Shown one piece after another: positions 47,069 through 62,633 of a DNA stretch of 64,000 nucleotides. Source of the stretch: Cryptococcus deneoformans JEC21 (lineage: Eukaryota; Basidiomycota; Tremellomycetes; Tremellales; Cryptococcaceae); NCBI RefSeq assembly GCF_000091045.1, contig NC_006682.1, forward strand, positions 231,001 through 295,000. Reading direction: 5' to 3'. Both the position numbers and the translations under genes were made by a program. The notes beneath the pieces are model-generated. The model saw nothing but the letters and a program-made list of their open reading frames with translations. It did not search any database and had not been told where the DNA came from. Positions within the stretch are counted from its first letter, which is position 1; each line of letters opens with the position of its first letter.

Positions 47069-48925
47069 TTAAATTCTCGCCTTCTTCCTAGCCGCCGGTT
47101 GAACAATATTGCCGCTAGCGGGCCTAAAATTGCTACTTGATGGCAGCCTGCCTCCGGCCATGGATTGAGGTAGACTATGAAACCATGCATCAGTGTCCGG
47201 AGTACATCATGACACAGAGACATGAAAAGGACATACGATCCCATCTTAGCATCACCGTTATCCTCGTGCGTCACCCTTCTTGTGGGATATGTGATCGAGC
47301 TGCCTTCGAACACACTCCTAAATTAACGAATTTCAGTATCTCACCTTCGAGCCATAGCTTAATCGCCTTACTTCGTATCGACTCCCCCTTCTTCCTGGAA
47401 CCAAGGATGCCTCAACGCATCCCTTGCCGTTATCCTACGAGCTGGGTCCCATTCGAACATCTTGACGAGAATATCGTACCCCTCAGACGAGTTTGAGCGG
47501 GCATGATACCATGGTGCAAGAGGGTTGGAGTGGGGATAAGGACCCGTGGCTTGATAAGTACGGTATTCAGGCATGTGAACTATACCTGGCCATTGTTCCG
47601 CTGAATAGTATCAACTATATTAGCTTTAAAAATGAGGATAAACGCAAAATGTGGACAAATTACGCTTGACAGGACCAAGTACTTCACAGATTTTGCCCAT
47701 CTGGTCGCGCTGGAATGGTAAAGACTTCTTGCCGTCCATTTTAGCCTCGTCGCCTTTGAAGATAGGGCGAAGAGAGAGCAGCTCCGCGTAGATACAACCT
47801 ACCGCCCATATATCTGATTCAATCCAGGAAAAAGAAAACCAGAAAAAAAATGAGAGGTCATTCAAACATTGCGAACGCAGCTGAAACTGAACCCACCGAC
47901 AGCGGCAGTGTAGTGCTTGGCTCCCAATATTAACTCTGGCGCTCTGTACCAGATAGTAACCACAACCTTATCACCACCATAAAGACCTTGTTGCGCTAAT
48001 GGTTTATGCCACAGTCGTGCCAACCCGAGATCACCTATTTTAACGACGCCTTGACTGGTAACCAAAATGTTAGCCGGCTTGAGATCACGGTGCAGGACAA
48101 AATTAGAGTGAAGAAAATGCACTCCGCAGAGAAGCTGGTGAAGAAGGCGGCGAAGTGTGGAAGGTGGAATAGAAGCTCGAGCAGTTTGAGAATGGTAGTG
48201 AATGATTTGCTAAGCATTATAAGCGAAGGCCCGACTTGAAAGGTGAAGTGTATTGACGCACTAGGAAATCATGTTCAGCATACTCAAAAACCATATAAAT
48301 GGACTTGTCTTCTAATATGACCTCGCGCAGCGACACCAGATTGCGATGGTGGAGTTCACGATTGAGCTGAAGAAGTAAGCGGTGGAGCGTGATCACTTGA
48401 ATCAACACACCATAATTTCTCTCGCTCCACTTTGACTGATACCGGCGTAGGTCAACACATCGCCTTCCTTATCAGGCTTGAACTTCTTTATCGCGAAAAC
48501 GTCACCCCTTTTGGCGGGACGGTCGCCTGGGCGCATACACATTTCAGGATTATTGAGAGGGTCGCTGTCTTCGGTGAAGCTAGGCGATGGTAATTTGTCT
48601 TTAGGTAATGATAAGGCTGCTCGAGTCGAACTGGGCAAGGCGCTTTTGGCAGAGGCTGTTTTGGGTGGTGGGAGGAGCACAGCTTTGTAGACTCTTCCAT
48701 AAGTTCCTACACACATATAAGTAACCGATTATCCTGCATAGGAAATATAACTAACCGGAAGATATGAATCCCAGAATCTTATATGTCTTCAAGACGCTGA
48801 GACAGTAGTTAACCGGGCATTTTGGAGCTCATGGAAGATACCTACCCTCTTCTTTCCTTATCCCTTCTTGCACGATAAAGGTGCATTGGGTCCATTATAG
48901 TACCTCCGCCTGGAATTGTTGCCAT
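47069..48925 (-). CDS. SSN3: CDK8/SSN3 Mediator kinase
   Basis: Start at 48925: [20 protein letters not shown], then [20 protein letters not shown], the kinase glycine-rich loop. A Ser/Pro-rich insert follows ([20 protein letters not shown]), then [20 protein letters not shown] with the catalytic Lys. Next is [20 protein letters not shown], the C-helix motif that in CDK8 replaces [27 protein letters not shown] is the catalytic loop, [10 protein letters not shown] replaces DFG by DLG, and [20 protein letters not shown] leads to [20 protein letters not shown]. The C-terminus keeps [20 protein letters not shown] and a tail ending PAARKKARI (stop 47069), like the KRARI end of animal CDK8. It phosphorylates the transcription machinery with cyclin C in the Mediator kinase module. 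Its start lies 273 bp from the divergent KNL1 start. Confidence 0.93.
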
Positions 48926-49198
48926 TTTGTTGTATTTCAGCTTTGTTACCCACGCACTTCCATTCGAAGTTCATTATCATTAATACGTAGGTGGGCTTCA
49001 ATGAATGAGGACAGTAGGTAGAATCAGTCACGTGATGTTATTTTGCAAGCTCAGGTGTACGGACCAAACTAAACAAACAACACAAACAAAACAAAACAAA
49101 ACTGCTGCATCTCACTGTAACATTTCAATTCTTCATCATACCTTTCTTTGTTTGAACAACTCATACACAACAAGCCATTTAAAGTAGAGACTACAAGG

Positions 49199-52100
49199 AT
49201 GTCTTTAGCAGCTCGCTCACCCCGATCTCGTAAATCCCTCTCGGCGTTCGATACAAACATCAGCGCCAACTTCACACTTCCGGTTACAAACAAGGGAAAG
49301 AAGAGGGTTGTCGCAAGCATGGATGGGGGAGCCCTCAGAGACATGGATGCTGCATCTATCAGGGCGGATAGTTTCAATATGAAAAGCAATCCAAGGCGTG
49401 ACGTAGTAAGTTTGATTAGTACACTAATCAATCGTCGAGTCGACATTAACGTTAGATGTTTGTTTTAAGCAACCCAGAAAATCTATCCTTAAATCTTTTT
49501 CGGCTCCATATATTACCCATCAAGCGGAGGATGAGACAGCGGATTACAGCGCTTCCCATCAATATGCTCATACAGTAGCTTTCGGGCCCCTGAGCAGCAA
49601 TGTTCGCTCCGACCCGACCTCTAGGAATTCGAGACAAAGTCTGGGAGGAAGGCGGGTCAGTTTCGCTCCCAATGCACATGTTCGGTAAGTCACAACTCTG
49701 TGAATATGCGGTGGATCCTATGCACTAAGTATCTATCAACTTGCAGTATGTTCGAACGCCAAGTTACTAAAAATCCCCGGGCCTCGTTCGGTTTCTCCTT
49801 TACAGAAACTTCAACCCCTTCTCTGAAGTCGAATCACTCCCGTCGCTCATCAATCCTTAATATCGGCTCAGTATCAAAACCCAACATATTTGCTCCGAGC
49901 ATCTTCCAAGGAGAAGGGGAAGCTCAGGGCGAAGAGTCGATGGAGATTGAAGATGATAAGGAGTTGAGTGGGTTCGACACGAGCGAGCGAGACGAAGCAC
50001 AGCAAGAGCATGGCCACGATGGAGGTGCAGAAGGCGAGGAGTCCATGGAAATGGAGGAGGAGGACATGGACATTACGCAACATATCTATGGTGGAATCGT
50101 CCGACGGTCATCAATTGCTCCTACCGTCGCCGCACCTTCTGAGCTAGATGCCGGCGCCGACACCGAAGAGGAGTCCGACAACGGCCAAGAACATTCCCAT
50201 CTCGAGGACGAGGAAAAGACCATGGACTTTACCATTGCCGTAGGGGGTCTCCTACCTCATGAAGCTCCAGCTACAGCAACTCGAAACCGAAACTCTATCG
50301 GTTATTCGTTCCCCAACCCTGATGGTCCAGCTCTCCCAAATCTAATGCCTGGTCAAGCTGAAGACCATGAGGTTGAATATCCCATGGATGAGACGGAGGC
50401 ATATGGAGCCATTATTGGGCAGGACATCTCGTTCAGTTCTGGAAGCGAGGATACCATGGGCTCGAGGAACGGTGACAAGACTATGACTTTCACATACAAT
50501 CATCACATTGCCCTTCCTACGCAGATCGATGGAGACGACAGTATGGATATGATTACCTCAGCAGGCGGAATAATCAGTTTACCTCCTGTCTCACCAAGAC
50601 TTAGTGTCCCCAATAACACGCGGCCTATCAATGGCACTCCTTCTTTTGCCCGCCCAACCGTTTCTTCCGCACAGAAGACTACAGCGACCAAGCGTAACGT
50701 CTTCGCTCCTTCACCAAGTCCACTTAAGTCAACCACCCCTAGGAAAAGCGGTATTCAGACTGCTGCTGAGGTGGCAAAGCGGTTGAGCTTTGGCTCTGTC
50801 ACCTCAAGTGGAGGTAAGAAGCGTGTTAGGGAGGATAGTCAAGAGGCAGAGGGAAGTATGAAGAAGAGTAGAATCGAAGCAGCGGCGGAAGAAGTGTTCG
50901 GTACTCCTCACCATGTCTCACCTTTTAATAAACCAGAGGAAGCAGAACCTTCTACGCTTATCGTTCAGAGCACCACACCTCCGTCTGATCCTCCTCAGGG
51001 AACTGTTATGTCCACTCGTCGCTCGTCCCTGGGCACAGCGATGCGTCTTTCTTTACCGCCCCAGCGATCTCTGGCCCCTCCACAGCAGGAAGCTGAAGAA
51101 CAAAACAAAAAGAATGTTACTGAACCCCAGCAACGCATGCATGAGCAACCTCAGGACATATCTCTGGCGGCGTTCTTGGAGATTGCTGGTGTGCAGTTTA
51201 TGGAAGGGCTGCCTGGGTTGAACAGGAAGAGAAGTAGTGTGGCTAAGGAGATCTTGGGGCAGTCCTATGCGAATGGTATGTCGACTACACGTTGATATAT
51301 CCATCCACTGACAATCGGATCGCAGAGAGGGACTTCGCTCTTCACGAGTACACGGAAGCGCAGGTCAACAGCATTTTCCTCAACATGTATACTTGGGCCT
51401 CAAATAAACTTTTTCAAGATATCCAGACTGGTGATGAAGAGCTCACTGCCGTCGCTGCACGATGCGATATTGACAGTCCCCCTGTAATTCAAGAATATCT
51501 TGCCGCGTCGGACGAAGATAAGCAGCTGTTCGAAATGACCTTCAAATCATTCAAAACGAATACTCACTTAAAGGCGAAGGAGATGTGGTACGACTGGATG
51601 TGGCAATTGCTCGAGACTATCAAACCAGATGTCGAAACAGTGTTAATGGGCATGAAAGAGGTAGGACCGAAGTTTGTTCAGATAAGAGGAGCCTCTGATG
51701 AAAATGCAGGACAAGAAACGTTTAACGGCGTTTGAAGAGCAAGCTGTCGTTCTTCTCCCTCAACTCCGAGCAAGGAAGATCGAAGTAGAATCTAAGCTTG
51801 TCGAAGAGCGAAAAGCTGTAGTTGAAATTGAATCATGTGACCAAGCAGAGCTGGCTGCATATAAAGAAGCTATAGCCGAGCAAAGGTGTGTTCACTTAAT
51901 CATATTGCAGGCAATTCAAATTGACCATTTTGCAGCGCGCAAATTACGAACTTCAGCACCGAAGTTGCAGACCTCAAGGATGAACTTGCTACTCTTACAG
52001 GCAAGTTAGAGGAGTTGAATGCAAAGAAGCACGAGTATGAAACGGCGATCGCGCATGCCAAGGGCCAATGCGACCAATTCACAAGATCGGACGCCATACG

Positions 52101-52922
52101 TCTGCAGGGTGAGTGAAATCATTCTTCATGGATTTTAGACTGCTCATCATCGGCACAGAGGAGAGCATTTCTTTACAACATCTTCATATGTGGCATCCAA
52201 CTAAGATACTTCCCGAACGTATGGAACTCACCTATGATGCGGAAATCCTTCTTTCCATCAACTGCTCCAACTATATCCCTGACATCTCTTCTGCAACTTT
52301 GGAGTACCTATCAGAACGAATGCAATCGTCCAAGCGAAAGTGTTCGGGCATTAGAGGCGAGTCACCATCTAGATGTTTGTTCGAGGTTTTCAAAGGTGCT
52401 GTGGGGGACATGATTAAGCATAAGACTTGGGATCTTCCTTCTGTAAGTGGATTGAATTGGCGCACCGAAAAACAATCCTAATGCAGTTTCAGTTCGTTCA
52501 ACAAACCGGCCTCCTCTGGTCCAACGCGCAACGCATCCGCGCTGAACTTCGTTACATTGAGTTTCACCACCCACTCTTCATTACATATAATTCCTCCACT
52601 TTTCTCATGTCTGTCAGTGCCAGCATCATGATCCCACAGGCGAAAAGCAAGGTCCTCGTGTGGTTTGACGTTGATAAGAGTGTTGTGCATGGCTTCCCCG
52701 GAAGCCTGGGTGGCGTCGTGGTCTCAGTAAAGAGTGTTTACGGGCAAGCCGAGTAGGTTGCGGTCTTTTCTTTGTCAATCTGAGATCTGAAACTAACTGG
52801 TGGGTAGTGTAAACCTGCTCGAGCAGACCGCGCGACAAACCATTGAAATGTCTAGGCCGGAAGCATGCCTGGGCACGTTCCTGCAAGTCTGCGTAGAAGT
52901 CGGTGCAAGATACTCCAGTTGA
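49199..52922 (+). CDS. SPC105: KNL1/Spc105 (Spc7) kinetochore scaffold
   Basis: Start ATG at 49199 (MSLAARSPRSRKSLSAFDTN). Exon 2 carries RKSILKSFSA, a SILK-type PP1 motif (49482-49493), and GGRRVSFAPNAHVRMFE, the RVSF PP1-docking motif (49653-49664). The acidic large exon has MELT-like phosphosites: MDIT (50066-50077), MDFT (50222-50233) and MTFT (50483-50494), each in an acidic context and followed by a GG/AVGG-like segment. These would recruit Bub1/Bub3 after Mps1 phosphorylation. The C-terminal Spc7 region starts with ISLAAFLEIAGVQFMEGLPG and continues DFALHEYTEAQVNSIFLNMY, YDWMWQLLETIKPDVETVL and a coiled coil (about 51740-52110). An RWD-like end (EIIL-type strands in ELTYDAEILLSINCSNYIPD, LLEQTARQTIEMSRPEACLG) stops at 52922. 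About 1100 residues, with several short introns. Confidence 0.93.
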
Positions 52923-53257
52923 AGGGGGTTATGTCGAGGCTGGAAGGATACGAGAACAGGTTGTATGGTTACAAGGGAGTCTGGGTCTTTTGGGATGGAT
53001 AAATACAGTTTTATTTAAATTTTGAGCAATTTTGCTTGGATGAATACTTAGTTTGTCAATCATGCGATATGGTATATTCAAGCCACACTGTGGTACGCGC
53101 AATGCAGCTCAGACCCGGATACATGCAGCCACGCTCGCCTGTATCGCTTCCGTCTTTGTATTCTTCTTTTCACATCTTCACAAACATGTTGTAAGTTCGC
53201 TCGCCAGCCATGTTCAAAACAACTACATCGTTATCTCATCGGTCGCTTACATGCTGC
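52923..53257. other. Convergent 3' region between KNL1 and aspartate aminotransferase
   Basis: 335 bp with A/T-rich 3' UTR-like sequence. Nothing coding is supported. Confidence 0.6.
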
Positions 53258-55226
<1,969 letters not shown>

Positions 55227-56398
55227 TTTTGTGGTTGTGAAGAAGAAGGGATGAGTAGTTGATTGTATCGCACCTAGTCGGGGTAACATGAGTAGACGTT
55301 GTTCACGCAGTTAGTGCAGTAGTCGGATCGCGCGTAGGCAATGACCGGAATTCTCCGGGAAACGATTATCTCGGTCCGGTTGTGTCTTACGTAACGTGCC
55401 GTTTTAAGGAGAATTCTCGGAGAAGCACCTTGGATCTTGAGCGTTATGACTATGGGGGCATCTGGTGGGTTTATTCCTGGCAGGGATGCCGGTATGTAAT
55501 ACAGAAGCTAGTCGCATCAACATCTGTTGACATTACAGTAGCGAGACTGCATGCATGGTTGGTACTGCGGCTCCGTACATGGGCATTGGCACAGTTATTA
55601 GCAACAACGCGCCAATGACCAACAGCCACTCGTGGTGGATTCCGACGAATGGGATTCCGTAATAGCCAATGCGAGCGGCGGGTTTCGCCACAAAAAAGAG
55701 AGGAGGAGGGAAGACTTTTCATCTCCCTGCTCGTGTCTCTCCTTTATTCCTTGTTTATTGTCTATTGTCGACTGTCTCTTTCTTTTATCTATCACTGCCC
55801 CATTCCCAGCGACCACCGTCGTCACAAGCAGCAGCCACCCGCTACACCACCCTACCACCACTTACACACAAACATCGCGCGTTCCCCGTGCCCACCCCTC
55901 GATGAAGAAATCCAAACTTCCTAATAGTGGCTATTACACCAACTCTTTGACCGGAGGGTGAGTTATCCTGTTCAATACGTGCTATCGCTCGCCATTGACG
56001 CCTTATTCCTAGTTGCACCGTTGCATCTCGCCTCCTTAGACTTCCACCACAGATCATTCTTCTCTTGGACAGCGCGCCTAAGCCCCCATAATTTGACCTA
56101 CACCCCTGCACATACCCTCGAAAAGCCAGCAATCGTTTGGTACCAAATCCACATACATCCGCTATAATCGCTACCGCCTCCTAAAGCCCCGTATGGGATA
56201 ACAATCCTCTCGTGAATATTCAGTAGGTTCGCATATACGGCCTCTCACTATTATTCTTATTTTCTGCCCTCCTTCAACGAGCCACAAGGCTCTATAAGAC
56301 AGCACACACCACAACGAAACGTTTATTTTGCATATTGCATCAATATCATCCGTCGCTTCCAATCTATATCGGCATAGACCTTTAAAGAATTATCAAAG
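55227..56398. promoter_or_regulatory. Divergent region between AAT1 and the unknown gene at 56399
   Basis: 1.17 kb. It includes a pyrimidine-rich leader (about 55730-55900), a possible spliced small ORF (55902-56091) and a TATA-like CTCTATAAG at 56291, about 108 bp before the ATG at 56399. Confidence 0.5.
55902..56091 (+). CDS. Candidate spliced small ORF (44 codons) or upstream ORF
   Basis: ATG at 55902 reads MKKSKLPNSGYYTNSLTGG to a GTGAGT donor at 55958. A 55-nt intron-like stretch (ending TTCCTAG at 56012) joins in phase to CTVASRLLRLPPQIILLLDS and APKPP, stop 56089-56091. The donor, acceptor and phase are good, but no branch site is obvious and the protein is unrecognised. It could be an independent small gene or a leader of the 56399 gene. 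Confidence 0.35.
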
Positions 56399-58483
56399 AT
56401 GAACGCTCTCCGCACCCTTCCCATCCTCAACCGCCCTTCTCGCCCCGCCTCTCCTGCCCCTCCCACTGTCCAGTCTACTACCGCCTCCGCGCAGCCTCCT
56501 TCCAATGAAAAGCCACGTTCCCGATCCCTTTCCCGTCAAGTGACCGATAAGGTCTCCTCTTTACAAATTTCTACTAATGGCGCCGCCATTCATCCTCCAG
56601 CAGTTATCACTCCATCTCAGCCTTTGGCCAAGAGATCCTCTTCTCCTGGGAGCAGGGCTGCCACCCCTCGATCTACTGCGAGTCCTCTTCCTGCAGCTGC
56701 CCCTGGGGAGCAGGCTCCATCGGGTGGATATATGGATGTCATCGGCTTAAGGTTGAACGAGACAGTGAACAAGGCGAGCGCCGGTGTGGATTTCAAGGCG
56801 AAGAAGGGGTTCAAGAAGGGCAGTGGATTCGCTATTGGCGAGGCTGTTGTCAAGTGAGTAGCTTACATAGTGGACAAAGATTAACCCATGCTGATAAGTT
56901 TATCTTGCCTTAGGGAACTTCCCAGCCCTCCTTCCGACGCGTACCTGATGCGCGCTGTTCTTCGCATTTCTGTTCGTGCACTCAGTATTTATGTCACCCG
57001 CCTCGAATCTCTTCTCCTTCCTTCTCTCACGGATGTCTCCTTTACTGCGCCTCTTAATATTGCCACATCCACCGCGCATCCTCTTAACTCTGTGCAGTAT
57101 TTTGCTCTTTCTGTCGCGCACACTGCATGGGAGACTTGCGAGATCCTTGAGCAGACTCTCGAAACTGGCCAGTGGCCTAGATTCACGCAAGAGGCTTTGA
57201 GACCTGTGATGGACAAGCTCGACTTAGTCGTTAGCAAGGTTGTGCAGCCACTGTTACTTGGTTTGAAGCGAGACTTGATTGCAAGCTTGATGAGGACGGA
57301 AGGGACCTCGCCTGCAGGTGGAAAGACAGTCGGGCTTGCATCTATCCCTGCGCCTACTACTTCAACCAACGGCGTACCCCTTACCAAGGAAGGTTCCCAT
57401 CAGCCTGTTTCCCGTCTTACCAAAGAGTTCTCTTCTAGCGGCCACGCACGTCAGCTTGCCATCCCTCCTTGCCTTCAACATTTTGCTGCTCGTGTCGACG
57501 GCTCTCGCAAGGTCTTTGAGCTCATCGCTAAACCTTGTGCTGACGATGGTGAAGGTTGGGTGACCGGTATAGTCGTTGCTGTTATCTGGAAGGGCATGTG
57601 TATCATCTCCGATAGGGACCTAACGCCTACTGGTATCCGGCCCCCGAGCCCCAACAGTGTCGCCCGTGCTCTCGCCGGCTTGGGCAAAGAACGAGATTCT
57701 TCGTCTAATATCACTCCATCTCCTTCCCTTCAAGGCGTCACTGCAAAACTTGCTTCATCTCTATCCATCGTGCCCACTCGCTCTCAATCCCGTGCATCTT
57801 CTCCTCCGAGACAGGCCAGCAAGCTTGATCCAGTCACCCACGCTCTTCTTTCCCTTGAGGGACTCATCAAACGTCTCGTGAGTGGCCTTGTCCAACCTCC
57901 TTCTCCTACAGACGACGAAGACGAACACCTCGCGCGACAGGCCTTGTCTGAAGCCATTGAAGCCCTTCAGTCCTTCCGTATAATATCGACCGCAATGAAC
58001 AACGGCATTTCCTCTTCAACCCGCTTGCTGGCATCTGCTCGTCGACTACGAGACGATGTGGAGGACCCAGCGGAAGATGAGCTCGACGACGCAATGGAGG
58101 ACCTTCAAGCCGTTATTCTCTTCTCCATTCTATGCCGCCAAGCCAACTCCATCCTCTCCTCGCTTCCTATTTCTAGCGAGAAGGAACCCACCCTCAAGAT
58201 CCGCCACCCATCCGAAGTTTGGGGTTGGCAAATGGCTGAATACGAGCGTCAAGTTCTCTCTGGCTTTTCCGCCGCCGAAGAATGGGGTCGTCGAGTCGCT
58301 GTTGCCCTCAAGGGCGACATTGAAAAGCTTCTTGCTCGCCTTGCTGAGATTATCGCGAGTCAGGGCGTGCCCGAGAAGACTTCCAAAGAGAAGGAGGCTG
58401 TGGTGGAAGCTATGGAGTGGGTCAAGCTGTTGGGCGTTGCATGTGATGCCAAGTGCGGACTCAAAGTGGCAAATGCGGCTTGA
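56399..58483 (+). CDS. Hypothetical protein, helical, function unknown
   Basis: From ATG 56399 the first exon encodes a Pro/Ser-rich disordered N-terminus (MNALRTLPILNRPSRPASPA, RSRSLSRQVTDKVSSLQIST) and a short conserved-looking block (GGYMDVIGLRLNETVNKASA, KKGFKKGSGFAIGEAVVK). An intron (about 56852-56912, donor AA|GTGAGT) joins it to a single 1.6-kb exon of predicted helices: YLMRAVLRISVRALSIYVTR, YFALSVAHTAWETCEILEQT, MDKLDLVVSKVVQPLLLGLK, LARQALSEAIEALQSFRIIS and VWGWQMAEYERQVLSGFSAA, ending LKVANAA at TGA 58481-58483. About 675 residues, no signal peptide, no TM segment, no catalytic motif I recognise. Codon use is like its neighbours. It may be a basidiomycete-restricted scaffold. Confidence 0.85.
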
Positions 58484-61400
58484 CTAGTTCCCTGGGCGAT
58501 TAATGCGTTCTGTGAAAGCTATAGATGAGAATATGACTTCTATGGAGAGGAGAAAAAATATAGGGTCATAAAGTGCAATCGTACTGGAGGAAGATTCCTT
58601 TGATAATCTGAATACACGGTTTTCCATTTTTAAAATGCGATAGTGAGGGTTATTATTCAGAAAGACGGCGTCGGTCAGTGTTCTAGTTTTTTTTCTTTCT
58701 TTTTTCTGTTTTTTCAATATCGTAGGTGAGTTAGGTCCGAAAATGCATGGTGTTAGAAATGACAGTGTACGAACGTATCGTGATGTTGTCAATGTACGGT
58801 CTGCTATTATTATGCTTTCCTTCACGATCCTCAATGGCATCTTCCGCCGGCATTATGAAAATAAAGATAACTCTGCTTCGATGTTACCCCTACACCAATC
58901 TATCACCAGATACATAGGGTGCTTCCATCGTATGTACTATGACCACCACAGCCAACCTTTGGGAGGCTATTATTCAGTTATTCCCTAGCAGCCTTTACAG
59001 TCGTAAAGTCCGTCATCAGCCTTGGAGGTCATGGGTGGAGGCCGACGGAACCTAATGGATGCACATCCGTGGGAGACTTCAGGGGTTCTACGCTAACATC
59101 GCAAAACAAAATTCACTAATTCCTATGGGGCTTGTTCTGGACTGTCTGTCGTCATTTCCTGAGCCCCCACCCCACCTTGAGTTTTAGGTCTCTTTGCTTC
59201 CCTGGTTACAGAAATAAAAAAATACGAATGAATCGCATTTTGTCTACCCTATAAATATTTATAAATGTACGTCCATCATCATAGTCACAGCACTGAGTTT
59301 GATCGTGATTACCGCGTGTTCACCATGATAATTTAGGTGAGGAGCGTTTCGGAGACGGACGGCGGCCTAAGCAAATCCCCGAATTTCCTTTTCTTCAGTT
59401 TTCTGCCGCGATCCACCACGTAAAATAATAGAACCTACTATTATAATAGGCCATTGTCAATCTCCATTGTGACTCAGGACGCTGGAGGAGTTGCACAAGC
59501 ACAAGTAATTACGCAACATCATGAGAAACACGGAAAGGAAATGGGAAAAGCGTGAGTAGAACCAACCACCTTTTACCCCGCAACCCTAGTATTTAGAAAC
59601 TATCATAAAACTCAGAAAATCATCAAGAGTATTTCAAAATTGCCTATAATTTTGCTTAAAAGTAAATTTCTAAACCTCACTCAAGCCGTCGCCAAGAAGG
59701 ACTTAAATCTACGAATTCCGAAGACTGAGGCTGTCAAACCGGAAACCAGAAAACAATTCGAGAACGGCGAAGTGGTCGTGGTTCACATGGCATTATTCTT
59801 TTGACACGACCAGACAGAGACAAGAAGGGATAAGAAAATCTCGAAACAAGAAATAGTAAAATACAAGAATAATATAGTAATACCGTATGACATTACTGGC
59901 GTGCCGTGCTGGGGGGGGAACGAGGATTGAGGATTATTCAAAAGCCGACGGATGGTCCATCAGTCATAAAACATCAATAGGACGAGAAACCGCAGGTCAT
60001 CTGCTGGTAAAGTTTTCTACAGAAGACACATCACAGATTACGGATCTCCGCGTTGGGGCCACTCCAAATGTCACTCCGTTGGGACCTGGTCCGCTCGTAC
60101 CTGAACATCGGATGAAGGCCGACAAGAAGAAGCATCATGGCGCATGAAGCATGATGGACCCAGCAACAATGAATGGTGGTGCAAGCGCAGCAGTAGTACG
60201 CAAAAACCCGTCGTTTGTCATAAGTTATCTCCATCGGCTCTCTTCTTCGCCTATTGGCCTACTTGAGGCATCCAGTCAGCAATATATGCAGCTGCATGTA
60301 TAAGGCGGGACGGATGGGCGAAAATGTTGAGCCCTAGTCGTTTCATCACCACCACAACTTTCGGACTGTTTTAAAACCCGATAATCAAATATCGGATTTG
60401 TGTGATAGGTCGGATATAAAACATGAACCCTGATGAGCCTCCCATCAAGGATGGGCATCACTAACAGCTTCGTTCTCTTCGAGTAATTTTGCTATTATCA
60501 TAAACATCTAACTGTATACTTTAACTCTGTATCTTATATTCTTTCGTTTCTTCCGTTGACTGCGGTGCTAACATCGTCAAAAGGGACTGTCTGACGCCCA
60601 CTACTGGCTGAAGTTAGATGACACCCTCAATCAAGCAATTCCAGTTTGCGTGATGGAAGGAAGACATTCAGCAACAGTGATATACTTCTTTTGTTGTCAT
60701 AATCCTCTAGTCTGTTCACTTGAAACATAATTGAAGAAGTTAATGGACGTACGATGACGACTATTGAGAGCGTTGATAGCTAGGCAAGTAAGCGAATAAT
60801 GAAAGGCGAAAACTCAATAAAATAATCAGCTATTGCAGATGACGAAGAATGTCAATCCCATCTGCAGATAAGAAAGTACGTATGTGATAGCAGGCGAAAC
60901 ATAATGAACCATTTGGCTACTAACTCATCCGTTATTGGTGGATCTTGTCACGCTGCTGGCATGTCAAGTGTCAACTGTCAAGGATCGCTACAATATTCAA
61001 ACCACCAATCACTAATCATTATAGAACTAGTTGAAATTATTTGCCGTTGGCTGCTAGCTGCTGACTCCTGGATGATGGTTGATGGGTGATGATGGGAGAT
61101 GGGATCTTTCTCAGCTACTCAAGCTTCGGGCAAAAAAAAGTCAGTGTCCCCATAAAACCTGAAGTACCTGAAACATCATAGCTTCAGTCTTTAGTCCTCC
61201 ATTCTCTATCCTCAAACCTCGAGTCTCTAGGGAGGCTGATAAAGAACAAGATATGATCCGAACACAACGGAATTTCGGAGCCTTCTTGCGACTTGTGAGA
61301 TGTTAGGGTGATACGATCGGTGATCTGTGTATTGGGTCCTGTAGAGCAGATCTATATCAATCATCTGTTATTCTTCCGACTCTCGAAGCAGATACAATCT

Positions 61401-62633
61401 GAGATGATGAGATGATGAGATGGGGAAGAGATTAGAAGAATCTTCGAAGAAGTCAGCAAATTTTGATGATAGACTGATGACGATTGGGCTTTTACCCTTG
61501 AGCAAGCCTTGAAGGTGATCGCCATATTGGCGGGTTTCCACAAGCAACAACTGGATCTTAGATAGGTTTCCATCATTTTGCCATGCACAGACTCACCTAC
61601 TGTACAGTAGGCAGTATTGAGATAATTGCACGACCGTAGGAACGGGGTCTTGTTGATGAACCGCCATAAAAAATGCTGTCCATGTCCATTGTGCTTCAGG
61701 TTAATGTTGACTTACATTCACTCTTTCCTTGACTGCTGATGAGCTTCATCATTTACGTTCCTTCACTTCTCTACCTTACGAGTGAGAATACTTGATGACA
61801 ATGTCATCATTATCATCTGGCGCTTTTTCAGAAAACTTGTGGAAACGGGGGTAATTGACACAAGCGCAATGCACGTTTCACATGTCACGGGCGTGACCAT
61901 CATTCCTCCTCCGAAGAAAATAGTGCAACTAGCGGTTACTGTTGGAAGGCGGAACAGGCGGGATTGAACACTTATGAGTAGAAATGAACTGCTTGATTAT
62001 GGCTGATGGATTGGATTAGGTTCAATGGGGGAATTCCTTGACATATACACAAGCTAGTCGGGGGACTGAATGACGGAATAGATGCCTTCATCGGCCTATC
62101 CGCATTATTGGTGTAGTAGGCAGAGTGGTTGGTATATCAATGTTGGGGTGCATATATGATCTTCTTATCTTACTGCCACACATTCGAAAACATAAGCCTT
62201 CATCCATCAAAACCTAGGCCGAAAACAGGATAGGCCGGCTAGTAAGACCACCGGTAGTATACCCTTCACATCATCATACATCACAGCGCCCCTAACATCA
62301 TCAAGGCCTCAGTCCTTTCTCCATATGCCCTCATCAGGCCTCGCTTTCACATATAGCCCCTGTGAGTTCTTTATTCCCTTGGTGTTTCCCACACAATCAA
62401 AAAAGACTCGTCAGTCTCTATAACACATAGTAACAACAGTACCATTGTTGAGACAGCTCGAGTTGCCTTATAGGCCTTCATCTAGCTGTTCGTATTTCCA
62501 ACAGATCAAGGACCAAAGAAAGGCTGGGATTTCACACTCCTACCAACCTCTTGCCCTTTACAAATTTTCCTCCACACAGTACACATTACTGATATGTGGC
62601 AATTAGGAACACGAAAATAACTTCGCCATCCCC

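Noticed and set aside
59887..60147. 86-codon plus-strand frame in the gene-poor right end
   Set aside because: No protein family features, and neighbouring sequence is stop-rich.
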